NCBI GenBank assembly: GCA_017646555.1
Contig: JAGCMG010000049.1
Coordinates: forward strand, 1-7,939
Source of the DNA: Clostridia bacterium
GTDB lineage: Bacteria > Bacillota > Clostridia > Christensenellales > Borkfalkiaceae
DNA: 7,939 nucleotides
Direction: 5' to 3'
Below are positions 1 to 6,066 of this stretch, one piece after another; position 1 is the first letter of the stretch; each line of letters opens with the position of its first letter. The translations under genes were made by a program, and so were the position numbers. The notes beneath the pieces were generated by a model that was given only the letters and a program-made list of their open reading frames with translations, did not search any database and was not told where the DNA came from.

Positions 1-40
1 AATAAAATATTAACATAAAATAGAAAAATTATCAACTAAA

Positions 41-62
41 AAGGAGTGGTTCCCCACTCCTT
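41..62 (-). terminator. rho-independent terminator after the 70-705 gene
   Basis: A perfect 9-bp inverted repeat (AAGGAGTGG / CCACTCCTT) closes a 4-nt loop. On the minus strand the stem ends in TT and continues TTT, giving a run of five T, with a second T-run about ten bases further on. It begins 7 nt past the stop codon of the 70-705 gene. The plus-strand side has no T-run, so it should act on leftward transcription. Positions 1-40 beyond it are AT-rich and hold nothing I recognise. Confidence 0.85.
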
Positions 63-69
63 AAAAGAT

Positions 70-705
70 TTATTCGGGATAAATCGGTAGTTCGAAAAAG
101 CCTTGACAAACTTCTTCGGTGTAATCTTGACACGGTGGCAAAACAGCATAGCCGTAAGACGGAACTAATAATTCAACTTCCATAACGACTTTAACGATAA
201 TGGTAACGCACGCATCAATAGTGAACTGCCCTACTCCCGTATAAGTACCAATAGTAGAAACTAACGAAACGACTGCTTCGATATCGTATTGCATAATAGA
301 TGCCGACGGAACACATAAAATCACATCTTTATTAAGTGTTACGGACGCCGTTGCCACGCCTTCAACACCGTTAGCATCCGTATACGCAACAGAAACCGGA
401 ATTATAACGTCAGTTTTAACCCTTGAAGTATTAGGTCTTTCCCCGGGAACTGATTCAATTGTAAGATTAGAAATTATGCCTTTTGAAGTAGTACTTTTTG
501 CGCTAATAAAAGTAAGTGGATATGTAGGATTAGCCGGCGAAAAATTACTTAAAGTTAAAACTACGCCACTAACTTGCGTTTGCTGAATACAAGCATCGAA
601 AACTTTTTTAACTTGAATACAAGTTTTTTCACATAAGCCGTTAAGTGGATTACCTTTAATTAAACCAGGGCATTTATCCGAATTGAAATTGCAAAAAAAC
701 GACAT
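70..705 (-). CDS. hypothetical cysteine-containing protein, possibly spore- or envelope-associated
   Basis: This encodes 211 residues that I do not recognise as a named family. It has no signal peptide and no clear membrane helix. Nine cysteines are visible: five in the first 39 residues (5, 12, 25, 29, 39), then C131, C166, C192 and C200. The N-terminal part contains NPLNGLCEKTCIQVKKVFDAC (about 19-39). The middle (about 45-175) is rich in V, T, I and S in alternating patterns that suggest beta-strands. The C-terminus carries a conserved-looking block, LLVPSYGY (179-186), then PPC and a closing VCQGFFELP segment. The overall look, cysteine-rich ends around a beta-rich core, recalls small clostridial spore-coat or surface proteins and perhaps the SPOCS/DUF3794 type of fold, but this is inference. 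The ATG at 705 is fixed by an AAGGAGG site 6 nt upstream. The gene has its own terminator and is separated from acpP by another, so it is probably monocistronic. Confidence 0.85.
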   Translation of the reverse strand: MSFFCNFNSDKCPGLIKGNPLNGLCEKTCIQVKKVFDACIQQTQVSGVVLTLSNFSPANPTYPLTFISAKSTTSKGIISNLTIESVPGERPNTSRVKTDVIIPVSVAYTDANGVEGVATASVTLNKDVILCVPSASIMQYDIEAVVSLVSTIGTYTGVGQFTIDACVTIIVKVVMEVELLVPSYGYAVLPPCQDYTEEVCQGFFELPIYPE

Positions 706-711
706 AACAAA

Positions 712-718
712 CCTCCTT
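712..718 (-). promoter_or_regulatory. strong ribosome binding site of the 70-705 gene
   Basis: AAGGAGG on the minus strand lies 6 nt before the ATG at 705. It is the closest match to the 16S anti-Shine-Dalgarno sequence in the window, suggesting efficient translation of the unnamed protein. Confidence 0.8.
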
Positions 719-735
719 ATTGCTTTTTCAAGTCA

Positions 736-754
736 ATTCTAATTAAATATATGC
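736..754 (-). promoter_or_regulatory. possible promoter -10 region for the 70-705 gene
   Basis: The 50-odd bases between the acpP terminator and the ribosome site must hold any private promoter for this gene. On the minus strand they contain TAGAAT (736-741), one mismatch from a sigma-A -10 box, but with only a poor -35 about 17 nt upstream. They also contain CATATATT (746-753), which resembles the -10 of sporulation sigma-E promoters (CATACANT) at seven of eight positions, but no fitting -35 is visible. Either could be chance in such AT-rich DNA. Confidence 0.25.
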
Positions 755-776
755 AAAAAGGAAAAAAATTTGCCAC

Positions 777-805
777 AAAAAAAGGCTTTGCCATAAGCAG
801 AGCCC
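777..805 (-). terminator. rho-independent terminator of acpP
   Basis: On the minus strand GGGCTCTGC pairs with GCAAAGCCT across a TTATG loop. This is a 9-position stem with one C-A mismatch and one G-U pair, followed by a run of seven T (777-783). It lies about 20 nt past the acpP stop codon. The other side also shows a T-run (807-812), so the hairpin could work both ways, but there is no plus-strand gene for it to serve. Confidence 0.85.
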
Positions 806-824
806 GTTTTTTGATTATTAAAAA

Positions 825-1058
825 TTATTTTTGAAGACCTTCAATAACCTTTACAACGTCACCAACGGTTTTAATAGACATAGCGTCTTCGTCAGGAATT
901 GAAACGGAATAAGTTTCTTCAAGATTCATAAGCATTTCAACAACGTCTAAAGAATCAGCGCCTAAATCTTTTACAATTTCCTTATCTTCCGTAATAGTGT
1001 CAACTGAAAGATTAAGTTGACTTGCAAGCATTTCTTGAACTTTGGTTAAAGTATCCAT
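825..1058 (-). CDS. acpP: acyl carrier protein
   Basis: Acyl carrier protein, the small acidic cytosolic carrier that holds growing acyl chains as thioesters on a 4'-phosphopantetheine arm during type II fatty acid synthesis. The family signature GADSLDVVEML is intact, and the serine of DSL is the attachment site. Two in-frame ATGs are possible, at 1064 and 1058. The AGGAG site at 1067-1071 is only 2 nt from the first but 8 nt from the second, so I choose 1058. This gives 77 residues, the usual family length, and puts the attachment serine at position 36, as in E. coli AcpP. Helix II continues as the acidic NLEETYSVSIPDED segment. No fatty acid synthesis genes are adjacent; the gene has its own promoter and terminator. 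A carrier for a specialised pathway cannot be excluded, but nothing nearby suggests one. Confidence 0.95.
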   Translation of the reverse strand: MDTLTKVQEMLASQLNLSVDTITEDKEIVKDLGADSLDVVEMLMNLEETYSVSIPDEDAMSIKTVGDVVKVIEGLQK

Positions 1059-1066
1059 AATCATTT

Positions 1067-1071
1067 CTCCT
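1067..1071 (-). promoter_or_regulatory. ribosome binding site deciding the acpP start
   Basis: AGGAG on the minus strand lies 2 nt from the upstream ATG (1064) and 8 nt from the downstream ATG (1058). The spacing favours the downstream start. Confidence 0.75.
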
Positions 1072-1079
1072 AAATTTAT

Positions 1080-1105
1080 GTCGAAACATCGACTTAATAT
1101 ATTAA
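1080..1105 (-). promoter_or_regulatory. two small inverted repeats at the acpP transcription start and leader
   Basis: Two adjacent symmetries lie between the acpP -10 box and its ribosome site. Positions 1094-1105 form a perfect 12-bp palindrome (TTAATATATTAA) that should cover the transcription start. Positions 1080-1093 form a 5-bp stem (GTCGA/TCGAC) with a 4-nt loop in the leader. They could be an operator for a fatty acid regulator, but neither matches a FapR or FabT consensus I know, and the AT-only palindrome may be chance. Confidence 0.3.
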
Positions 1106-1106
1106 T

Positions 1107-1135
1107 ATTTTATTATAAAAAATGAAAATAGTCAA
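1107..1135 (-). promoter_or_regulatory. sigma-A type promoter of acpP
   Basis: On the minus strand TTGACT (1130-1135, five of six matches to the -35 consensus) is followed after exactly 17 nt by TAAAAT (1107-1112, five of six matches to the -10 consensus). Transcription should start near 1100, giving a leader of about 40 nt before the acpP ATG. A closer TATAAT at 1112-1117 is only 12 nt from the -35 and so is less likely. The promoter starts 7 nt past the alkD stop codon. Confidence 0.7.
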
Positions 1136-1141
1136 GTATTT

Positions 1142-1822
1142 TTAATAATTCGCTTTTAAGGTTAAAACAAAGTCTTTATCTTCTTTTGAAACTCTTAAAG
1201 AATCGCGAATTTTAGAAACCGTTTTATTTACGATAAAATCGTTAAGATTTGCATTTAATAAAAAATCTATCGTTTGACTTTTAAATTTAATAAAGTATTC
1301 TGATAAAAGCCAAGATATAGCCATTGAAACGTAATAATTATCATTTTTTATTGCATTAATTTTTGTAAAAACGTAACTTAAATATTTTTCTTCCATATAA
1401 AAACGCAACAATGAAACTAAAGCAACTCTTATATAAAACGGCTCGTTTGACGATAAAAGATTATCGATAAACGGTAAAAACTTATCTTGATTACTTTTAA
1501 TTATTTTAAATGACGAAACACAAGAATCGCACACCGACCAATTATCAATAAACGGTAAAAACTTATCTAAATATCGAAAGAAAATATCATAACTTTTTAA
1601 GGTTGATAAAGTAAACCCGTAAAGCATTATTTCTTCAAAAGTTTTATTATTTAAGGAAGAATTTAAATATGCGTATTTTTCGTTTTCAGCAAAACTTAAG
1701 GCTATCTTTTTTATATTAGGAATAGTAACGCCTAAAATTTCATATTTGGTAAAAACCAGCCTTGACGAAAATTCTTTATATTTGTCATTTTTTATCTTTT
1801 TTAATTTTTCTTTAACGCTCAT
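1142..1822 (-). CDS. AlkD-family DNA alkylation repair protein (HEAT-like repeats)
   Basis: Member of the DNA_alkylation (AlkD/AlkC) superfamily: all-helical HEAT-like proteins, of which characterised members are DNA glycosylases that remove N3- and N7-alkylated purines. With the start at 1822 the protein has 226 residues, the usual length. It opens with a typical helix (MSVKEKLKK...YKEF). It carries NWSVCD at 94-99, whose W-x3-D spacing matches the Trp/Asp pair of the Bacillus AlkD active cleft; R132 and W171 fall where other cleft residues are expected by eye. An upstream GTG at 1855 would add 11 hydrophobic residues but has no ribosome site. The ATG at 1822 overlaps the GH13 stop by 11 nt, also without a clear site, which suggests coupled translation. 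DKFLPFIDN occurs twice (86-94, 113-121) and the repeat is nearly exact in DNA. The link to glycogen genes looks positional rather than functional. A non-repair DNA-binding role remains possible. Confidence 0.85.
   Translation of the reverse strand: MSVKEKLKKIKNDKYKEFSSRLVFTKYEILGVTIPNIKKIALSFAENEKYAYLNSSLNNKTFEEIMLYGFTLSTLKSYDIFFRYLDKFLPFIDNWSVCDSCVSSFKIIKSNQDKFLPFIDNLLSSNEPFYIRVALVSLLRFYMEEKYLSYVFTKINAIKNDNYYVSMAISWLLSEYFIKFKSQTIDFLLNANLNDFIVNKTVSKIRDSLRVSKEDKDFVLTLKANY
1461..1568 (-). repeat. 27-nt direct repeat, two copies 81 nt apart, inside the alkD-like gene
   Basis: Positions 1461-1487 and 1542-1568 match at 26 of 27 bases; the only difference is g/a at the sixth base. Both encode DKFLPFIDN in the same frame, and the offset of 81 nt equals 27 codons. 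The DNA between the copies is not repeated. Confidence 0.85.
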
Positions 1823-3626
1823 TATCAATGGTAGTAAGAAGTAAAACTTCCCCACTTTTTAACTCAACAGTCTTTTCATACCTATTTTTGGTAATAAAGT
1901 CAATCATAGGCTCATCAAACTCTAAAACCAAGGTCGAAAGCCCTTTATTTACGCCGATTACAGCCATTTTATCGCCTTTAATTCTTTCAAAAACAAAAGC
2001 GTTATTTTCGCTATAAAGTTCGTAACAACTACCGTCTTTGAATACGGGAATATCAGTTCTTGCTTTACCTAAAAGTTTGAACCATTCAAGTATTTCTTCA
2101 TCTACGCCGTCAGCGCCGAAAAATCGTCTATTTAACGGGTCAGAATAACCTTCCATCCCTATTTCATCACCGTAAAAAATACTTGGAACGCCAGGCAAGG
2201 TATATTGTAAAAGCGTAGCGATTTTCAGTAGTTTTTTCCCTTTTTCACGCTCGTCTTTAGTCATTGAAACTTTCGACATTTCAAGCCTTGACTTACCGTC
2301 CATATTTTTACCACCAAGATGCGTAAAAACACGATAAGTATCGTGTGTGCCGATAAGATTCATAAGCGCGTTTAAGGATTGTTTTGGGTAATGGTCGATT
2401 TGTTCTTTCACCGTGTAAGAAAGCCTTTTTGAATTGCCGTTTTTAACGTAATCCATAATGGCTTCTTTTAGAACGTAATTCATTACGGAATCAAGTTGAT
2501 TTCCCGAAAAATAACTTCTTCTTTGACCGTAAGAAATTTTATTTGTAGCATCTTCCCAAACTTCGCCGATAATAATAGCGTTTTCGTTAATTCTTTTAAC
2601 GGCTTTTCTTAAATTGATTAAAAATTCGGTAGGAAGTTCGTCAGCAACGTCAAGTCGCCAACCACCTATGCCTAATTTGGTATAGTGCTCAATAACACCG
2701 TCTTTACCGTTGATAAACTTATTATATGACGGATTATTTTCTTGAACTTCTGGTAAAACGTCAATTCCCCACCAAGATGCGTATTTATCAGGATATTTTT
2801 CAAAAGAATACCACTTATAATACGGTGATTTTTTACTTTGGTAAGCGCCAATATCATCGTAATTGCCGTACTTATTAAAATATCTACTATCGTCACCAGT
2901 ATGGCTAAACACACCGTCTAAAATAATTTTAATATTTAGTTCGTTAGCCGAAGAAATGAGCGATTTAAAATCTTCTTTCGTTCCTAAATTCGGGTCAATT
3001 TCAAAATAATCGCCTGTATCGTAACGGTGATTAGAAAAAGCCTTAAAAATAGGATTTAAATAAATAACGGTAACGCCAAGTTCTTTTAAGTACGGTAATT
3101 TTTTAATAATACCCTTTAAATTACCACCGTAAAAGTCAACGTTTTTAATTTTTCCGTCGCTTGCAGGCAAAAAGCACGGAAGTTCAGTAATATCGTCGTG
3201 ATATACCCTGCCTTTTAACTTTTTAACCTTGCCAAAACGCGCAAATCTATCGGGGAAAATTTGATAAATAATACCACCACTTAAAAAATCAGGCACTTTA
3301 TAGCCATTATCGTAAATTGAAAGTTGAAAATAAGTAGGATTTTCGGTAATAGTACCCGAATAATTGCTACCAAGCCCTAAATATTTACCATTTCCTAAAT
3401 CGAAAGCATAAAAATACAGCCCTACTTCGTGTAAAGCAAGGTTGATTTCAAAGCCGTCGTAGCAACGGTGCATATGAAATTCGGTAGTAGAACCACCGTC
3501 TTTTTGTAAAATTAACGAGCATTTTTCAACGTCGGCTTTGACGTGGAAAAGGCATTCAGCATCCTTTTCCACAGCGCCGATTATTGATTTTGAATTTTTG
3601 TCAAGTGGGTTATAATACGCTTGCAT
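1812..3626 (-). CDS. cytoplasmic GH13 alpha-glucanase (neopullulanase / alpha-amylase type)
   Basis: Glycoside hydrolase family 13 enzyme of 604 residues cleaving alpha-glucosidic bonds in glycogen-derived glucans. Residues 1-105 form a beta-rich N-terminal domain like those of neopullulanases and cyclomaltodextrinases. The catalytic barrel starts at GGIIYQIFPDRF (117-128). The GH13 motifs are intact: the FYGGNLKGI segment (165-173), DGVFSH (237-242), GWRLDVADE (322-330) with nucleophile D326, GEVW with general acid E355, and GTHDT (426-430) with stabilising D429. A C-terminal beta domain follows from about 540. There is no signal peptide, so it should act on intracellular glycogen or maltodextrins, trimming or debranching chains alongside GlgP. 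The ATG shares one base with the glgP stop (TAATG) and has no good ribosome site, so translation is probably coupled. The sequence does not settle whether it cuts alpha-1,4 bonds, alpha-1,6 bonds or both. Confidence 0.92.
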   Translation of the reverse strand: MQAYYNPLDKNSKSIIGAVEKDAECLFHVKADVEKCSLILQKDGGSTTEFHMHRCYDGFEINLALHEVGLYFYAFDLGNGKYLGLGSNYSGTITENPTYFQLSIYDNGYKVPDFLSGGIIYQIFPDRFARFGKVKKLKGRVYHDDITELPCFLPASDGKIKNVDFYGGNLKGIIKKLPYLKELGVTVIYLNPIFKAFSNHRYDTGDYFEIDPNLGTKEDFKSLISSANELNIKIILDGVFSHTGDDSRYFNKYGNYDDIGAYQSKKSPYYKWYSFEKYPDKYASWWGIDVLPEVQENNPSYNKFINGKDGVIEHYTKLGIGGWRLDVADELPTEFLINLRKAVKRINENAIIIGEVWEDATNKISYGQRRSYFSGNQLDSVMNYVLKEAIMDYVKNGNSKRLSYTVKEQIDHYPKQSLNALMNLIGTHDTYRVFTHLGGKNMDGKSRLEMSKVSMTKDEREKGKKLLKIATLLQYTLPGVPSIFYGDEIGMEGYSDPLNRRFFGADGVDEEILEWFKLLGKARTDIPVFKDGSCYELYSENNAFVFERIKGDKMAVIGVNKGLSTLVLEFDEPMIDFITKNRYEKTVELKSGEVLLLTTIDNER

Positions 3627-6049
3627 TAGTCAATACGTTTAAGACCCCAAATTCTGTCAGCATATTCCTTAATACTTCTATCAGCAGCGAATACACCAGC
3701 CGTAGCGATATTATTAAGGCTCATTTTAGCCCATTTTTCAGGTTGTAAGTAAGTTTGGTCAACCTTACAATGAGTTGCGTAGTAAGAGCCGAAGTCAGCC
3801 ATACACATATATGGGTCAGCAACAGGCGTACCGTATAAGAGATAGTTAGCAATATCGCCAAAAGATACACCGTTAAAGCCATCGTTAAGTGCTTTAATAA
3901 CTTTTTCAAGTCTTGAATTATCTTTATAGTATGAACTTGAAGAGTAACCGTGTTTCCAAAGGTCATCAACTTCTGATGCAGTAAGACCGAAGATAAAGAT
4001 ATTATCAGGACCACACGCTTCTTGCATTTCAACGTTAGCGCCGTCAAGCGTACCAATGGTGAGCGCACCGTTAATCATAAATTTCATATTACCGGTACCA
4101 CTTGCTTCCTTACCTGATTGTGAAATTTGTTCAGAAAGTTCGGTTGCAGGCATAAGTTTTTCAGCCATAGAAACGTTGTAATCTTCCATATAAACAACGT
4201 TAAGTTTCTTAGCGATTTGTGGATGTTTTTTAATATCAGCACTTAAATTGCAAATAAGTTTAATGATTTGCTTAGCAAAATAGTAACCAGGAGCCGCTTT
4301 TGCACCGAAAATAAAGGTTTTTGGAACCATATCCATATCAGGATTTTCCTTTAAGTCGTTGTAAAGCGAAATAATATAAAGCGCGTTCATAAGTTGACGC
4401 TTATATTCGTGCATACGCTTAGATTGAACGTCAAACATAGTTTCAGGGTCGATAATAACGCCTTGTTTTTTCTTTGCGTATTCAGCGAATTGCTTTTTCT
4501 TCAATTCTTTAATTTTGTTAAGTTCTTTAAGAACGTTTTTATCGTTTTCAAACTTTTTAAAGCCGATAAGTTTTTCGCCGTGCATTTTGTAACCGTCACC
4601 GATACAAGAACTTAATAATTCGCAAAGTTCTGGGTTAGATTGACAAAGCCAACGTCTATGAGCAATACCGTTGGTAACGTTGGTGAATTTATCAGGCCAA
4701 ACGTCAGCAAAATCCTTAAAGATACTCTTTTTAATGATATCACTATGAAGTGCCGAAACGCCGTTTACCTTGTGTGATGCGATAACAGAAAGGTTTGCCA
4801 TTTTAACTTGATTGTGTGAGAAAATGGACATTCTGTTAATCTTATTCCAATCACCTGGGAACATATTCCACATATCAGCGCAAAATCTTTCGTTGATTTC
4901 TTTTAAAATCATATAAATACGTGGTAATCTTCTTTGAATAAGGTCTTCGTTCCATTTTTCAAGCGCTTCACTCATAACGGTGTGGTTAGTGTAAGCAACG
5001 GTACGGGTAACGATATCCCAAGCCTTATCCCAAGAATAACCGTATTCATCAATTAAAAGACGCATAAGTTCAGGCACTAAAAGTGCAGGGTGCGTATCGT
5101 TAATGTGGATAGCGGCCCTGTCAGGAAGAGTGTCAAGTGAACCAAATCTTCTAACGTGGTCGGTTAAAATATTTTGCATTGATGCAGAAACAAGGAAATA
5201 TTGTTGTTTAAGTCTTAAAGACTTACCTTCGTAGTGGTTATCCGATGGATATAAAACCTTGGTTAAAAGGTCTGCTTCGTTATCTTCTTGCATACATCTC
5301 ATATATTCGCCTTGGCTGAACGTATGCATATCAAAGCTATGGCTTGTTTGCGCTTTCCAAAGTCTTAAAACTGAAACGGCTTTGCCGTTTGCGCCAGAAA
5401 TCATCATATCGTAAGGAACGGCTTCAAGTTCAGTAGCGTCAACGTGGTCAACTTTAAGACCGTTTTCAGTCCAGTTTTCTTTAATATAACCGTCAAATTT
5501 TACCTTGAAAATTCTATCAGTTCTTGGTGAAAGCCAAACTTCGCCACCAGGGAGCCAATCGTCAGGAAGTTCCATTTGCCAACCGTCAACGATTTTTTGT
5601 TTAAATAAACCGTATTCATATCTTAAAGAAAAACCCATTGCAGGATAATTTTGCGCAGCAAGAGCGTCCATAAAGCAAGCAGCAAGTCTGCCAAGACCAC
5701 CGTTACCTAAACCTGCATCAGGTTCGCAATCGTAAAGTTCTTCTAAAGAACTACCTTGTTTTTTAAGGAATGAATCGATTTGTTTTTGAATGTTTAAGTT
5801 GTAAGTATTATTTTTAAGCGATTGACCAAGTAAAAATTCCATACAAAGGTAATAAACGCGCTTACCGTTTTTATCTCTATATTCTCTATAAAACTTTTCT
5901 CTTTTTTCTAAAAGAATATCTCTAACAGCCATAACTACTGCTTTATAGAGTTGTTCTTTCGTCGCTTCTTTAGGCATAACGCCGTAATAGCGCGAAAGTT
6001 TGCCGACGATAAGACTTTCGGCTTCTTTTTCGGTGAATTTAGTTTCCAT
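3626..6049 (-). CDS. glgP: glycogen phosphorylase (GT35)
   Basis: Glycogen/maltodextrin phosphorylase, cytosolic and PLP-dependent, which releases glucose-1-phosphate from the non-reducing ends of alpha-1,4 glucans. Its 807 residues are close to the bacterial family norm of about 800. The glycine loop GLGNGGLGRLAACFMDALA (113-131) is intact, as is HINDTHP (315-321), the phosphate-site segment KRMHEYKRQ (544-552), GAKAAPGY (582-589), and the PLP signature EASGTGNMKFMINGALTIGT (648-667) with K656 as the expected cofactor lysine. The N-terminus starts close to the catalytic domain and lacks the regulatory phosphoserine tail of animal enzymes. The start at 6049 has AGGAG (6058-6062) 8 nt upstream. 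It follows glgA by 17 nt and ends overlapping the GH13 gene by one base. Whether it prefers glycogen or maltodextrin cannot be told from sequence, but the operon favours glycogen. Confidence 0.97.
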   Translation of the reverse strand: METKFTEKEAESLIVGKLSRYYGVMPKEATKEQLYKAVVMAVRDILLEKREKFYREYRDKNGKRVYYLCMEFLLGQSLKNNTYNLNIQKQIDSFLKKQGSSLEELYDCEPDAGLGNGGLGRLAACFMDALAAQNYPAMGFSLRYEYGLFKQKIVDGWQMELPDDWLPGGEVWLSPRTDRIFKVKFDGYIKENWTENGLKVDHVDATELEAVPYDMMISGANGKAVSVLRLWKAQTSHSFDMHTFSQGEYMRCMQEDNEADLLTKVLYPSDNHYEGKSLRLKQQYFLVSASMQNILTDHVRRFGSLDTLPDRAAIHINDTHPALLVPELMRLLIDEYGYSWDKAWDIVTRTVAYTNHTVMSEALEKWNEDLIQRRLPRIYMILKEINERFCADMWNMFPGDWNKINRMSIFSHNQVKMANLSVIASHKVNGVSALHSDIIKKSIFKDFADVWPDKFTNVTNGIAHRRWLCQSNPELCELLSSCIGDGYKMHGEKLIGFKKFENDKNVLKELNKIKELKKKQFAEYAKKKQGVIIDPETMFDVQSKRMHEYKRQLMNALYIISLYNDLKENPDMDMVPKTFIFGAKAAPGYYFAKQIIKLICNLSADIKKHPQIAKKLNVVYMEDYNVSMAEKLMPATELSEQISQSGKEASGTGNMKFMINGALTIGTLDGANVEMQEACGPDNIFIFGLTASEVDDLWKHGYSSSSYYKDNSRLEKVIKALNDGFNGVSFGDIANYLLYGTPVADPYMCMADFGSYYATHCKVDQTYLQPEKWAKMSLNNIATAGVFAADRSIKEYADRIWGLKRID

Positions 6050-6066
6050 ATATTTTTCTCCTGTAT

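Noticed and set aside
1112..1135. TTGACT with a perfect TATAAT as the acpP promoter
   Set aside because: The spacing is only 12 nt. TAAAAT at 1107-1112 with 17 nt spacing is the better pair.
1823..1855. An extra 11-residue N-terminus for the alkD-like protein, starting at a GTG
   Set aside because: It has no ribosome site, is hydrophobic and unlike the family start. The ATG at 1822 gives the normal N-terminal helix.
2898..2916. Serine instead of asparagine in GH13 region I (DGVFSH rather than DxVxNH)
   Set aside because: This form is familiar in neopullulanase-like GH13 enzymes, and all three catalytic acids are present, so it is not a defect.
3721..4068. A 115-codon minus-strand open frame inside glgP
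   Set aside because: It overlaps the intact phosphorylase in another frame, and its low-complexity leucine/threonine-rich product resembles no protein.
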